Origin: Asticcacaulis sp. YBE204
GTDB lineage: Bacteria > Pseudomonadota > Alphaproteobacteria > Caulobacterales > Caulobacteraceae
Direction of reading: 5' to 3'
Assembly (NCBI RefSeq): GCF_000495855.1
Contig: NZ_AWGF01000013.1
Location: forward strand, 62,001 to 126,000
DNA: 64,000 nt
Shown: positions 1 to 11,213 of the stretch, in pieces
How positions within the stretch are numbered: position 1 is the first letter of the stretch
Layout: every line of letters begins with the position of its first letter
Position numbers and translations under genes: made by a program
The notes under the pieces: generated by a model
Told to the model about the DNA's origin: nothing
What the model saw: only the letters and a program-made list of their open reading frames with translations
Databases searched by the model: none

Positions 1-2120
<2,120 letters not shown>

Positions 2121-2161
2121 AACCGCAACCTCATCCTATACGACGGGCAGTCTCAGGCGAT

Positions 2162-2248
2162 TCACCCGATCAGCATAGCCACCTGACAGACGACAACGAC
2201 AAAAGCGGCAACGGCGGCGAAAGACAAGATGTTATGAACGGCCAGCAT
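2162..2248 (-). CDS. possible 28-residue single-span membrane peptide
   Basis: A short frame begins MLAVHNILSFAAVAAFVVVV and ends MLIG. Nearly the whole peptide is one hydrophobic segment with no charged residue. An AGGGGA ribosome-binding sequence lies about eight bases before the ATG, which is better than expected by chance. It sits in the gap between lolD and dnaE on the same strand. I recognise no family. Its size and composition resemble small bacterial membrane peptides, but no homologue was checked, so both its existence and its role are uncertain. Confidence 0.35.
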   Translation of the reverse strand: MLAVHNILSFAAVAAFVVVVCQVAMLIG

Positions 2249-2303
2249 GGTTTCATCCCCTGAATTGAAAAGATGTTAATTCATGCTTTGTTCTGTATTC
2301 CCC

Positions 2304-2348
2304 ATTTGTTCCACGCGCAAGCGGAATTTATGCACACCGGGAACAAAT
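2304..2348. repeat. 9-bp inverted repeat upstream of dnaE
   Basis: ATTTGTTCC at 2304-2312 is the exact reverse complement of GGAACAAAT at 2340-2348, with a 27-base spacer. It lies between lolD and the small peptide/dnaE start in AT-rich sequence. No T-run follows on either strand, so an operator or weak structural element is more likely than an intrinsic terminator. Confidence 0.35.
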
Positions 2349-2380
2349 CATGTATTCAGTTGATTCGTATGGATATATTT

Positions 2381-3079
2381 TTACGCGCCGGCGCGGGATA
2401 ATTCGACGAGTTTGCCGTCTTTGAGGCTGACCACGCGATCCATATGGCTGGCCAGTTCCAGATTGTGCGTGGCGATCAGCGCCGCGACCCCCTGACTTTT
2501 GACGATATCCCGCAGGGCTTCGAAGACCTGTTGAGAGGTCTGGGGATCGAGATTACCGGTCGGTTCGTCAGCCAGCAACAGACGCGGCGAATTGACCAGC
2601 GCCCGGGCAATCGCCACGCGTTGCTGCTCGCCACCGGACAGTTGTGCGGGTTGGTGATCGAGGCGTTCGCCGAGACCCAGTTGCTCCAGAAGCGCCCTCG
2701 CCTTCGCTTCGGCGTCTCTGACAGGACGCTTCAACACCCGCTGTGGCAAAGCAACGTTGCCGAGCGCCGTAAATTCCGGCAGCAGGTGGTGGAACTGATA
2801 GACGAAGCCAATCTTGTGCAGACGGGCGCGGGTCCGCGCAGCCTCCGACGCGTTTTTGAAGTCTTCGCCGTCGATGCTCAGGGCGGCTTCATCGGAAGCC
2901 TCCAGCAATCCCACACAATGCAGTAACGACGACTTGCCCGACCCCGACGGGCCGATCAGACCGACGACTTCGCCGCCGCGCAGCTCCAGATCGACCCCCT
3001 TGAGTACCTCCAGCGACTTGGCGCCGCCGACGGCATAGGACCGCGTCAACCCTTTGAGCGATAAGACGATCTCACTCAT
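2381..3079 (-). CDS. lolD: lipoprotein-releasing ABC transporter ATPase LolD
   Basis: This is the cytoplasmic ATPase that powers release of outer-membrane lipoproteins from the inner membrane to the periplasmic carrier LolA. The 232 residues show Walker A GPSGSGKS at 43-50, a Q-loop at Gln95, the signature LSGGEQQR at 147-154, Walker B LLLADEP at 167-173 and a switch His at about 205 (ATHN). PTGNLD after Walker B is typical of the LolD/MacB/FtsE group. Its start overlaps the end of the permease gene by eight bases, so the two are translationally coupled. Confidence 0.95.
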   Translation of the reverse strand: MSEIVLSLKGLTRSYAVGGAKSLEVLKGVDLELRGGEVVGLIGPSGSGKSSLLHCVGLLEASDEAALSIDGEDFKNASEAARTRARLHKIGFVYQFHHLLPEFTALGNVALPQRVLKRPVRDAEAKARALLEQLGLGERLDHQPAQLSGGEQQRVAIARALVNSPRLLLADEPTGNLDPQTSQQVFEALRDIVKSQGVAALIATHNLELASHMDRVVSLKDGKLVELSRAGA

Positions 3080-4355
3080 AACGCAACGCCTCCACGGGTT
3101 CGAGCTTGGATGCCCAGAGCGCCGGGAACAGGGTGGCGACGCAGGTGGCCAGCATGGCGAACCCGACGATGATCAGCACTTCGGTGGGTTCTACCTTGGC
3201 CGGGATATAGGCCAGATAATAGACCTCTTCGTTGAAGACCTTGACTTTGAAGACGGCCTCGACGACCTGCTGGATCGGGCGGATGAAGACGCAGAACAGG
3301 GTGCCGACCGTAACGCCCAGGATCGTGCCCGTGGCGCCGATGATCGAGCCCGACAGGAAGAAAATTTTTGTCACCGAGGCACGATCCGCGCCCAATGTAC
3401 GCAGGATGGCGATGTCGCGCGTCTTGTTCTTCACCAGCATGACGATGCCGGAAATGATGTTCATCGCCGCGATCAGCACGATCAGCATCAGGATCAGCCG
3501 CATGACGTTGCGTTCGACCTGAAGCGCGTTCCACAGCGGCGCGTTGCGCTGCGTCCAGTCCTGAACCAGAGCACCCTCGCCCGCCGCCGCCATAACCGGC
3601 GCGCGGTATTTGGCGATGTCATAGGGGTCCTTGACTTTGATTTCGACAACGTCCCATTCGCCTTCGCGGTCGAAGAACAGTTGCGCCTGCTCCAGCGGCA
3701 TGAAGACGAAGGCGGCATCGAGTTCGGATACGCCGCTCTTGAAAATACCTCCGATGATATAGGGCTTGCGCCGCGGCACCGCCCCGAAGGCGGTCGAGCC
3801 GTTGGGCGACAGCAGCGTCATCTCGTCGCCCACCGCCACGTTCATCTGCCGCGCGAGGCCTTCGCCGACAAGGATGGTGTCGCCGCCGTATTCGCCTTCG
3901 CCGAAGCCTTTCAGCGAACCTTCCTTGATGTTGTCACGGATGATCGGCGTGTTTTTCAGCATGTCGACTTCGACGCCGCGCATATAGGCGAGACCGGCCT
4001 GAGAGAACGGTCCCTGCGCCAGACCGGGCGACTCGATATAGGGCGAGGCCTCGACGACGCCGGGAATATCGCGCACGCGTTTCAGCATGGCGTCGCGCTT
4101 ATCCCAGTCGGTCAGCGGCGCGCCGTAGATATATTGGTGGCCGTTGAAGGCCAGCACGCGCGACATCAACTCGTCGCGGAAGCCGTTCATCACCGACATG
4201 ACGATGATCAGCACGGCGACCGCCAGCGTGATGCCGATGAAGCTGATGATGGCGATCAGGGCGATGCCGCCGTCCTTGCGCTTGGTGCGAAGATACCGCA
4301 GGGCGAGATCGGTTTCCCAGGCGGAAAATGAGAACAGCGACAAAAACCCCTGCAT
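3072..4355 (-). CDS. lolC: lipoprotein-releasing ABC transporter permease LolC/LolE type
   Basis: This is the inner-membrane permease partner of LolD. The 427 residues show the family layout: one transmembrane span near residues 30-55 (ISFIGITLAVAVLIIVMSVM), a large periplasmic domain, then three C-terminal spans beginning with VMRLILMLIVLIAAMNI and the FtsX-type segment GADRASVTKIFFLSGSIIG. Only one permease gene is present here, as is common in alphaproteobacteria, so it probably forms a homodimer. The start shares one base with the proS stop (TAATG), and it overlaps lolD downstream. Confidence 0.93.
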   Translation of the reverse strand: MQGFLSLFSFSAWETDLALRYLRTKRKDGGIALIAIISFIGITLAVAVLIIVMSVMNGFRDELMSRVLAFNGHQYIYGAPLTDWDKRDAMLKRVRDIPGVVEASPYIESPGLAQGPFSQAGLAYMRGVEVDMLKNTPIIRDNIKEGSLKGFGEGEYGGDTILVGEGLARQMNVAVGDEMTLLSPNGSTAFGAVPRRKPYIIGGIFKSGVSELDAAFVFMPLEQAQLFFDREGEWDVVEIKVKDPYDIAKYRAPVMAAAGEGALVQDWTQRNAPLWNALQVERNVMRLILMLIVLIAAMNIISGIVMLVKNKTRDIAILRTLGADRASVTKIFFLSGSIIGATGTILGVTVGTLFCVFIRPIQQVVEAVFKVKVFNEEVYYLAYIPAKVEPTEVLIIVGFAMLATCVATLFPALWASKLEPVEALRYE

Positions 4356-5674
4356 TATTTCGCTTTCGTCAGTTGGTCGAGGACGGCGTCAAACGGCGCG
4401 GTGTGGCGTTCGCCCGTGGCGCGCTGCTTGATTTCGACCTGACCTTCGGCGATGCCCTTGGGGCCGATGATGAGCTGCCACGGAATACCGATCAGGTCCA
4501 TCGAAGCAAACTTCGCGCCGGGACGGTCGTCGGTGTCGTGATAGAGGACATCGCGACCGGCGGCTTTCAGGGCCTTATAAGCCTTTTCGCACGCTTCATC
4601 GCAGGCCGCGTCACCGACGCGCAGATTGATCACGGCAACATCGAAAGGCGCGACGCTTTCCGGCCAGATGATACCGGCCTCGTCGTGGCTGGCTTCGATG
4701 ATGCCGCCAATAAGGCGCGACACGCCGACGCCGTAGGAACCCATATGGACATTGACCTGCGCCCCGTCGGGACCGGAGACCTTGGCGCCCATGGGGGCCG
4801 AGTATTTCTCGCCGAAATAGAAGATGTGGCCGACTTCGATGCCGCGCGCCGACAGTTGCTTGTCGGCGGGCACGGCGGCAAACGCCGCTTCGTCGTGCAT
4901 TTCTTCGGTTGCAGCGTACAGTGCCGTACGCTCATCGACGAGGCCTTGCAGGTCGTCCCAGTCGACATCGGCACCGGGCGCAGGCATATCGACCAGATCC
5001 TTGTGACAGAAGACGGCGCTTTCGCCGGTGTCTGCCAGGATGATGAATTCGTGGCTGAGGTCGCCACCGATCGGGCCGGTATCGGCGCGCATCGGCACGG
5101 CCTTGAGGCCCAGACGGCTAAAGGTGTTCAGATAGGCGATGAACATGCGGTTATAGGCCTGACGCGCCGAAGCCTCGTCGATGTCGAACGAATAGGCGTC
5201 CTTCATCAGGAATTCGCGGCCACGCATGACGCCGAAACGCGGGCGCTGCTCATCGCGGAATTTCCACTGGATGTGGTAGAGGTTCATCGGCAGGTCCTTG
5301 TAGGACTTGACCGTGCCGCGGAAGATTTCCGTGATCATCTCCTCATTGGTCGGCCCGTAGAGCAGTTCGCGCTCGTGACGGTCCTTGATGCGCAGCATTT
5401 CCTGACCGTAGTCGTCGTAGCGGCCCGACTCGCGCCACAGATCGGCCAGTTGCAGGGTCGGCATCAGAAGCTCGACGGCACCGGCGCGCTGCATTTCCTC
5501 GTGGACGATCTTTTCGATCTTGCGCAGGACGCGCAGGCCCAGCGGCAGCCAGGCATAGATGCCGGCGGCTTCCTGACGGATCATGCCGGTGCGCAGCATC
5601 AGGCGGTGCGACACGATCTGGGCTTCGGAGGGGTTTTCTTTGAGCAGCGGCAGCAGGTAGCGCGACAGGCGCAT
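4355..5674 (-). CDS. proS: prolyl-tRNA synthetase, short alphaproteobacterial form
   Basis: It charges tRNA-Pro with proline. I place the start at the ATG giving [15 protein letters not shown], the conserved family N-terminus; a longer frame would need a TTG at 5716. The 439 residues include class II motif 2 around [20 protein letters not shown] and motif 3 near [17 protein letters not shown], followed by an anticodon-binding domain. The length fits the class lacking the large editing insertion seen in E. coli. The stop runs into the lolC start. Two tRNA-Pro genes lie about 8 kb away. Confidence 0.96.
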   Translation of the reverse strand: MRLSRYLLPLLKENPSEAQIVSHRLMLRTGMIRQEAAGIYAWLPLGLRVLRKIEKIVHEEMQRAGAVELLMPTLQLADLWRESGRYDDYGQEMLRIKDRHERELLYGPTNEEMITEIFRGTVKSYKDLPMNLYHIQWKFRDEQRPRFGVMRGREFLMKDAYSFDIDEASARQAYNRMFIAYLNTFSRLGLKAVPMRADTGPIGGDLSHEFIILADTGESAVFCHKDLVDMPAPGADVDWDDLQGLVDERTALYAATEEMHDEAAFAAVPADKQLSARGIEVGHIFYFGEKYSAPMGAKVSGPDGAQVNVHMGSYGVGVSRLIGGIIEASHDEAGIIWPESVAPFDVAVINLRVGDAACDEACEKAYKALKAAGRDVLYHDTDDRPGAKFASMDLIGIPWQLIIGPKGIAEGQVEIKQRATGERHTAPFDAVLDQLTKAK

Positions 5675-5760
5675 GGGAGATATCCGGTAATTTGGGTTAC
5701 GTAAATTTGCCCGCAACCTATTCAGGTTCGGGCCTTATAATCAACGGCAAAAAGGCCGGT

Positions 5761-6024
5761 TTAAGGCCGGTAGTGCGGAAATTCAGGTGCCGGGATCAGG
5801 CCAAAATGGATCACGATCATCGATATCGCCCACACCACGAAAGCAATGCCCGTATTGATCAGCATCTTTTTCTTGAGATTTGTCACCAGAGGCGCGCCGG
5901 GATCGCCGCCGTCCTTGGTCTCGACACCGGCTTCATGATGGCTGACATTGCCGAACGGCAGGGTGACGAACAGAGTCACCCACCAGATCATGATGAAGAT
6001 GGCGAACATGGTCAAAGGACCCAT
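5761..6024 (-). CDS. DUF1467 family small membrane protein
   Basis: A protein of 87 residues with two predicted spans: an N-terminal one (FAIFIMIWWVTLFVTLPFG) and a second near residues 52-72 (KMLINTGIAFVVWAISMIVI), joined by a charged loop. This matches the alphaproteobacterial DUF1467 family, whose function is unknown. It lies between argC and proS on the same strand and probably shares their transcript. In related genomes such genes commonly sit next to proS-lolCD, which supports the identity but does not reveal a role. Confidence 0.85.
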   Translation of the reverse strand: MGPLTMFAIFIMIWWVTLFVTLPFGNVSHHEAGVETKDGGDPGAPLVTNLKKKMLINTGIAFVVWAISMIVIHFGLIPAPEFPHYRP

Positions 6025-6046
6025 GCTTTTAGCTCCCGGCTTGCGT

Positions 6047-6979
6047 TCAGATCAGACCGCTCGTTTCATCCAGCCCCAGCACGATGTTGAGGTTCTGTAC
6101 CGCCGCACCTGACGCCCCTTTGCCGAGATTGTCAAATACCGCCACCAGATTGACGGTGTCGCTGTCTTCGTCGCCGAAAACATAGATCACAAGCTGATTA
6201 GTGTCGCGCAGCGCGTCGCCGTTCAGCGATTTGGCGGCTTCGGTTTCTTCCGGCGAGGCCACGCGCACGAACGGCTCGTCCGCATAATGGGCGCTGAGAA
6301 TATTATAGATGGTCGCCAGATCCGGCGCATCCGGCAGGGCCCACAGGTGCAACGGCACCTCGACGATCAGGCCCTGCGCGAAATTGGCGACGGTCGGTGA
6401 GAAGATCGGCGCGCTTTCCAGACCCGAATAAAGCTGCATTTCCGGCAGGTGCTTGTGCTTCAGGGCCGTGGCGTAGATGCGCTCATGTCCCTGCCCGCTC
6501 TCGAACTCGGCGATCATAGCCTTGCCGCCGCCGGTATAGCCCGACAGCGAGGTCGAGGTAACCGGGAAGAACGGCGGCAGGACGCCCATTTCCGTGAGCG
6601 GTCGCGTCAGGGCGATGAAGCCCGTGGCGTGGCAGCCGGGATTGCTGATGCGCTTAGAGGCGCGGATCAGGTCGCGCTGGTCTTCGGTCATTTCGGGGAA
6701 GCCGTAGGTCCAGCCTTCGCTGACGCGGTGCGCGGTCGACGCGTCGATGACGACCGTGTCGGGATTGTCGATCAGGCTGACGGCTTCGATGGCGGCCTCG
6801 TCCGGCAGGCACAGGATGACCACATCGGCGGCGTTCAGCGCTTTGCTTCGGGCATCGAGGTCCTTGCGCTTATCGTCCGGCAGGCGGATCAGTTCGATTT
6901 CCGGGCGCGTTTCCAGCCGCTCGCGGATTTGCAGGCCGGTCGTGCCGACTTCGCCGTCGATGAAAACCTTGTGTGACAT
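6047..6979 (-). CDS. argC: N-acetyl-gamma-glutamyl-phosphate reductase
   Basis: This catalyses the NADPH-dependent reduction of N-acetylglutamyl phosphate in arginine synthesis. The 310 residues begin with an NAD(P)-binding stretch (VFIDGEVGTTGLQI). The catalytic cysteine is Cys116 in SNPGCHATG. The length fits the short (type 2) ArgC group rather than the roughly 340-residue form. It is the first gene of the leftward run argC-DUF1467-proS-lolC-lolD. A GGAG sequence precedes the ATG. In many alphaproteobacteria argC follows rpsI, as here, with a terminator and repeat between. Confidence 0.95.
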   Translation of the reverse strand: MSHKVFIDGEVGTTGLQIRERLETRPEIELIRLPDDKRKDLDARSKALNAADVVILCLPDEAAIEAVSLIDNPDTVVIDASTAHRVSEGWTYGFPEMTEDQRDLIRASKRISNPGCHATGFIALTRPLTEMGVLPPFFPVTSTSLSGYTGGGKAMIAEFESGQGHERIYATALKHKHLPEMQLYSGLESAPIFSPTVANFAQGLIVEVPLHLWALPDAPDLATIYNILSAHYADEPFVRVASPEETEAAKSLNGDALRDTNQLVIYVFGDEDSDTVNLVAVFDNLGKGASGAAVQNLNIVLGLDETSGLI

Positions 6980-7007
6980 GATGCGCTCCAGAGAGGACGA
7001 CTAAAAG

Positions 7008-7074
7008 AACCCCCACCACCACATCTCGCCTTCGGCTCGTGCGGTCCCCCTCCCCAGCAAGCTGGGGAGGTATG
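7008..7074. repeat. REP-like GC-rich hairpin repeat (family 1)
   Basis: It contains CCCCACCACCACATCTCGCC followed by a stem CTCCCCAGCAAGCTGGGGAG. A near-identical element lies at 44823-44899, and a reverse copy at 44719-44790. It lies between the rpsI terminator and argC. Confidence 0.7.
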
Positions 7075-7122
7075 AAGCGGGGCTTGCGGTGTCAATACCT
7101 GCGAAGCAGGCGTCTAAAAAGA

Positions 7123-7159
7123 AAAAAACACCCGACGAGTTGCCCCGCGGGTGTTTTTC
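7123..7159 (-). terminator. intrinsic terminator of rplM-rpsI
   Basis: The inverted repeat AAAACACCCG / CGGGTGTTTT has a 13-base loop and a T-run on the minus strand, 50 bases beyond the rpsI stop. The A-run on the other arm makes it nearly symmetrical, but the adjoining genes read only leftward. Confidence 0.85.
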
Positions 7160-7211
7160 TCCGTATCGGAAGGGGGCACACGGGGGAAACCACGTTTCCC
7201 CCGTGATTCCA

Positions 7212-7694
7212 TTAACGCTTCGAGAACTGGAACGAACGGCGAGCCTTGGCGCGGCCGTACTTCTTGCGCTCGACGACGCGCGAGTCGCGCGTCAGGAAGC
7301 CAGCGGCCTTAAGGGCCGGACGCAGGGCAGGCTCATAATAGGTCAGCGCCTTCGACAGGCCGTGACGGATGGCACCGGCCTGTCCCGAAAGGCCCGAACC
7401 CTGAACCGAGACGATCACGTCGAACTGCGTCGCGCGGTCGGTCAGGTTGAGCGGCTGAGCGATCATCATGCGCAGAACCGGACGCGCGAAATACACTTCC
7501 TGTTCGCGGTCGTTGATGATCCACTTACCCGAACCCGGCTTGATCCAGACGCGGGCGATGGCGTTCTTGCGCTTGCCGGTGGCATAGGCGCGGCCGTACT
7601 TGTCGAGGGTCTGGACGCGCTCGACGGGAGCGGCTTCAGGGTTCGACGACAGGGAAGCGAGGGCTTCCAGGCCTTGAGCTTGAACTTCAGACAT
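7212..7694 (-). CDS. rpsI: 30S ribosomal protein S9
   Basis: A small-subunit ribosomal protein whose C-terminal tail reaches the P site. The 160 residues show the core [18 protein letters not shown] and the basic tail [16 protein letters not shown], which ends in the family's conserved Lys-Arg. The N-terminal extension of about 35 residues is usual in alphaproteobacteria. The start follows the rplM stop by two bases, so the two genes form the standard L13-S9 operon, and a strong terminator lies downstream. Confidence 0.98.
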   Translation of the reverse strand: MSEVQAQGLEALASLSSNPEAAPVERVQTLDKYGRAYATGKRKNAIARVWIKPGSGKWIINDREQEVYFARPVLRMMIAQPLNLTDRATQFDVIVSVQGSGLSGQAGAIRHGLSKALTYYEPALRPALKAAGFLTRDSRVVERKKYGRAKARRSFQFSKR

Positions 7695-7696
7695 TC

Positions 7697-8173
7697 TTAG
7701 ACGCTCCGGACGTTCTTGCGGTTCAGGGCCTTGAAGTCGACGACTTCCGGCTGCTGAGCTTCATGGGGGTGTTCGCTGCCGGCGTAGATACGCAGGTGGG
7801 TCATTTGGGCGCGGGCCAGGGGCGATTCCTTGGGCAGCATACGCTCGACGGCCTTGGTCAGGACGCGCTCGGGATACTTGCCGGTCAGGATCTGACCCAT
7901 GGTGCGCTTCTTGACGCCGCCCGGGTGACCGGTGTGCCAGTAGAAGATCTTGTCGGCCAGCTTGTTGCCGGTGTAGTGGACCTTGTCCGCGTTGATGACG
8001 ACGACATAGTCGCCCGAATCGACGTGCGGGGTGTAGGTCGGCAGGTGCTTGCCGCGAAGACGCATGGCGATGAAAGACGCCAGACGGCCGACAACGGCGT
8101 CCTGAGCATCGATCACGATCCACTTCTTCTCGACATTGGCGGGCTTCAGCGCCGCGGTTGTGGAGGTAAGCAT
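7697..8173 (-). CDS. rplM: 50S ribosomal protein L13
   Basis: An early-assembly large-subunit protein. I chose the ATG at 8171-8173 because AAGGA lies seven to eight bases before it and the product begins [18 protein letters not shown], as in relatives; an upstream in-frame start would read through the promoter and leader. The 158 residues contain [32 protein letters not shown] and the C-terminal RLRIYAG-like segment ([17 protein letters not shown]). It is first in the rplM-rpsI operon. Confidence 0.97.
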   Translation of the reverse strand: MLTSTTAALKPANVEKKWIVIDAQDAVVGRLASFIAMRLRGKHLPTYTPHVDSGDYVVVINADKVHYTGNKLADKIFYWHTGHPGGVKKRTMGQILTGKYPERVLTKAVERMLPKESPLARAQMTHLRIYAGSEHPHEAQQPEVVDFKALNRKNVRSV

Positions 8174-8253
8174 GGGAGATTCCTTTGGTGAATCCGGGAT
8201 TTGAAAAGGCGTTTCCCGCCGCAGACAAAGCCACCGCCGGAAAAGGTTGAGCG

Positions 8254-8282
8254 CGTATAGACGAGGCATATGGCCGCGTCAA
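8254..8282 (-). promoter_or_regulatory. housekeeping promoter of rplM-rpsI
   Basis: On the minus strand, TTGACG (8277-8282) and TATACG (8254-8259) are separated by exactly 17 bases, about 80 bases before the rplM ATG. The match to a sigma-70-type promoter is close. Confidence 0.7.
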
Positions 8283-8446
8283 CTTTTATTTTTGATAAAA
8301 ACACACACATAGCATTGATTTTATTAAGAAAAATGAACCAGGTATTAAATTACCTCATTTATTTGTCACAAAAACGTACCTGTTTTGACTTTACAAGCCG
8401 CGCCGCACCCCTGAAATCAGGCTCTGTCACTTGTAAGGTCTTATCC

Positions 8447-9886
8447 ATGTCCCTCTCCCGCCGTTCGCTGCTGTCGTCGTCGCTCGCCACCTCCACCGCC
8501 TTTACCGGCATGGCTTTGTGGCTCAACAAGGCGGAGGCCCAGACCGTTCCGGCGAACGTCCACCATATTACCGAGAACGCGCCGGACACCTATATCAACC
8601 AGATCGAAGGCTACGGCCCGCTGGTCAAGGACCCCAAGGGCCTGATCGACCTGCCGGAAGGCTTCTCCTATAAGGTCATTTCGGTGCAGGGCGAGACCAT
8701 GAGCGACGGCCTGAAAGTGCCGGGCAAACACGATGGCATGGCCTGCTTCCCGCACGGTAAGGATACGGTCGCCCTCGTCCGTAACCACGAGGTCAAGTAT
8801 TCGCTCGCCAAGGTCGGGCCGTTCGGCGATACGAACGAGTTGTTCTCTAAGATCGACGCCGACAAGGTTTACGACTTCGCCCCCGACGGTCGTCCGCTGC
8901 ACGGCGGCACGACGACGCTCATCTATAATGTCAAAGAGCAGAAGCTGGTCAGCCATCACCTGTCGCTGGTCGGCACCTCAACCAACTGCGCCGGCGGGCC
9001 GACGCCCTGGGGCTCGTGGCTGACCTGCGAAGAAACCGAGCAACAGGCGCCCAACGGCGTCAAAAAGGACCACGGCTACGTCTTCGAAGTCCCGTCGGCG
9101 GCCACCGGCCTTGTCAAGGCCGAGCCGATCCGCGCCATGGGCCGCTTCGACCACGAAGCCATCGCCGTCGATCCCAAGACCGGCATCGTCTATCTGACCG
9201 AAGACAAGGTCGATTCGGCCTTCTATCGCTTCATCCCGAAGGTGCCGGGCAAGATGCTCGAAGGCGGCAAACTTCAGGCGCTGGTCATCAGGGACCACCC
9301 GCACGCCCTTACCGCTAACAAGGATGCGCTGTTCTGGAAGCAGGGCGACTGGTTCGAGACCGAATGGGTCGATCTGGAGGACGTCGAAAGCCCCAACAAT
9401 GACCTGCGCAACCGCGCCCACGCCAAGGGCGCCGCACAGTTCTCGCGCGAGGAAGGCATCTTCTTCGGCGAGGGTGAACTCTATTTCACCTGCACCTCCG
9501 GTGGTCCGGGCCTGAACGGTCAGATCATGCGTTACGTGCCGAGCCTCTATGAAGGCACCGAGAAAGAGGCTCAGGCGCGGGGCCGTATTCAGCTCTTCGC
9601 CGAGCCCAACAACGATCTGATATTCGACTATGTCGATAATATCGTCATCTCGCCACGCGGTCAGTTGTTTGCCTGCGAGGACCGTTATTCCGACACGCTG
9701 AAAAACCACATCCGTATCCTTACCCGCGAAGGCAAGGTCGCGACCTTCGCCCGCAACGTCGATGCGAAGAACTCCGAATGGGCGGGGGTGTGTTTCTCGC
9801 CCGACGGCTCGACCATGTTCGTCAATCTGCAAGCCAATGGCTGGACGGTCGTCATCACCGGCCCGTGGGATAAGTTCAAGGCTTAG
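8447..9886 (+). CDS. PhoX/DUF839 family protein, Tat-exported (probable phosphatase)
   Basis: A predicted periplasmic metalloenzyme related to PhoX phosphatases. I chose the ATG at 8447 because it gives a compact twin-arginine signal (MSLSRRSLLSSSLATSTAF) and cleavage near AEA-QT; upstream sequence is AT-rich and non-coding in character. The 479 residues include NCAGGPTPWGSWLTCEE, the cysteine and glutamate region that binds the metal cluster in PhoX, and later acidic motifs (FDHEAIAVDP, YLTEDK). It is shorter than classical PhoX (over 600 residues), so its substrate is uncertain. It stands alone, convergent with ctaA across a branched inverted repeat. Confidence 0.85.
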   Translation: MSLSRRSLLSSSLATSTAFTGMALWLNKAEAQTVPANVHHITENAPDTYINQIEGYGPLVKDPKGLIDLPEGFSYKVISVQGETMSDGLKVPGKHDGMACFPHGKDTVALVRNHEVKYSLAKVGPFGDTNELFSKIDADKVYDFAPDGRPLHGGTTTLIYNVKEQKLVSHHLSLVGTSTNCAGGPTPWGSWLTCEETEQQAPNGVKKDHGYVFEVPSAATGLVKAEPIRAMGRFDHEAIAVDPKTGIVYLTEDKVDSAFYRFIPKVPGKMLEGGKLQALVIRDHPHALTANKDALFWKQGDWFETEWVDLEDVESPNNDLRNRAHAKGAAQFSREEGIFFGEGELYFTCTSGGPGLNGQIMRYVPSLYEGTEKEAQARGRIQLFAEPNNDLIFDYVDNIVISPRGQLFACEDRYSDTLKNHIRILTREGKVATFARNVDAKNSEWAGVCFSPDGSTMFVNLQANGWTVVITGPWDKFKA

Positions 9887-9891
9887 ATGAA

Positions 9892-9995
9892 GACGTGGGG
9901 CCTCAGGCCCCACACCCCCTAACCGGGAGAACGATGCACCGACGGTGCCATTGGCTCCAGGTTAAGGGGTGCAGGGGCCTTATGGCCCCTGCGTC
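9892..9995. repeat. branched (cloverleaf-like) inverted repeat between convergent genes
   Basis: Outer arms GACG (9892-9895) and CGTC (9992-9995) enclose hairpin TGGGGCCTCAGGCCCCA (9896-9912). Then CACCCCCTAACC (9913-9924) pairs with GGTTAAGGGGTG (9960-9971) around a small hairpin GCACCGACGGTGC (about 9936-9948). A last hairpin CAGGGGCCTTATGGCCCCTG follows (9972-9991). The pairing is clear by eye. It may act as a bidirectional terminator between phoX and ctaA, or be a mobile palindromic repeat. Confidence 0.7.
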
Positions 9996-10003
9996 TTTGC
10001 GTC

Positions 10004-11053
10004 CTAAAAGTTCCGCCGTCTGAAATCGCGATCGGCGCGGGCGATCTTCCAGTTCATCAGGGTCGCCAGCACCAGCAGGATCACCGCGCCGAGCTGATGC
10101 AACAGGCCGAAAGCGATATTGACGTTGGTCCACAGCGTCGCGACGCCCAGCCCCGCCTGCACCCAGATAAGCACCCCGAACGCCCCGGCGATCAGCTTGA
10201 GTCCGTCGTCCAGACACCGCCGCCACAGCCACGCTACATAGGCCGTTGCCGCCAGCAGCAGGATATAGGCGTTGATACGATGCAGGACCTGCACCATGCC
10301 CTGATCGTGCAACAGGGCGTGCAGGAAGCCTTTCGAATAGTCGACGAGCGGAAAAATCCTACCGCCCATCAGCGGCCAGTCATTATAGACCAGCCCCGCG
10401 TCGTTACCGGCCACCAGCGCCCCCAGCATGGCCTGAACAAAGGTCAGGACGATCAAGGCCAAGGCTCCCGTGCGCCAGTTACCCGGCGCGCCGTTACCGC
10501 GCGACTGACCTTCCAGGGCCTCATTACCCGTCCAGATACAGGCGATCAGCACCAGCAGCGCCATACTCAGATGGATCATCAGGCGCTCCGGTGCCACGTC
10601 AACGCGCGCCGACAGACCGGAATAGACCATCCACCAGCCGACGACGCCTTGCAGAATAATCAGCACCAGTATGGCCGCGCAGCGCCAGATCAGGCGTTTA
10701 GGGATGGCTTGCAGGAACAGGAACGCGACAAACGGAATCAGCACCGCGACGCCGACCAGCCGCGCCAGAAGGCGATGCGCCCATTCCCACCAGAAGATGC
10801 CCTTGAACTGATCGACGGTCATATGGGCATTGACCTGTTTATACTGCGGAATCTGCTGATATTTCGCGAATTCCTCAGTCCACTGCGCATCGTTCAGCGG
10901 CGGGATGACGCCGTGGACCGGCTTCCATTCGGTGATCGACAGGCCGGAATTGGTCAGGCGCGTCGCCCCGCCGACCAGCACGATGGCCACGACCAGCGCC
11001 GCGATCAGATAAAGCCACAGGGCCACAGACGGAGATTTCAGGGGAAGCCGCAC
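10004..11053 (-). CDS. ctaA: haem A synthase (CtaA/Cox15)
   Basis: It oxidises the haem O methyl group to make haem A for aa3-type cytochrome oxidase. The 349-residue membrane protein has about eight spans, starting with LWLYLIAALVVAIVLVGGAT. Family motifs are visible: TNSGLSITEWKPVHGVIPP near residues 34-52, EWAHRLLARLVG with His93, RLMIHLSMAL near 160, QVLHRINAYI near 255 and GLLHQLGAVIL near 320, the histidines being haem-binding positions. It stands alone and is transcribed leftward, convergent with the PhoX-like gene. Confidence 0.95.
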   Translation of the reverse strand: MRLPLKSPSVALWLYLIAALVVAIVLVGGATRLTNSGLSITEWKPVHGVIPPLNDAQWTEEFAKYQQIPQYKQVNAHMTVDQFKGIFWWEWAHRLLARLVGVAVLIPFVAFLFLQAIPKRLIWRCAAILVLIILQGVVGWWMVYSGLSARVDVAPERLMIHLSMALLVLIACIWTGNEALEGQSRGNGAPGNWRTGALALIVLTFVQAMLGALVAGNDAGLVYNDWPLMGGRIFPLVDYSKGFLHALLHDQGMVQVLHRINAYILLLAATAYVAWLWRRCLDDGLKLIAGAFGVLIWVQAGLGVATLWTNVNIAFGLLHQLGAVILLVLATLMNWKIARADRDFRRRNF

Positions 11054-11213
11054 CGATACGCCTCACAGAAAATAATTGTTGGCTTCCCGTTGGGGGAGCA
11101 GTTCAATTTGTTGAACTTTGCCTCTATAAGCATTGCGTCAAGCCGCGTGATTTGCCCACAGGGGCAGGTTAATTTCAAGCGATGCGCGACGCAAAAGCGA
11201 AAGGTTCCACAAA

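Noticed and set aside
2285-2315. LexA (SOS) box upstream of dnaE
   Set aside because: Two GTTC sequences are 14 bases apart, not the 7 of the alphaproteobacterial GTTC-N7-GTTC site.
3054-4331. Long open frame on the plus strand opposite lolC
   Set aside because: It is rich in Asp, Gln, His and Arg runs typical of antisense shadow frames in GC-rich DNA, and lolC is unmistakable.
5675-5716. Fourteen-residue N-terminal extension of proS
   Set aside because: It needs a TTG start and precedes the conserved MRLSRY start, so it was left out.
8360-8430. PhoB box upstream of the PhoX-like gene
   Set aside because: TTGTCAC and CTGTCAC occur, but not as two copies at 11-base spacing, so a pho box cannot be supported.
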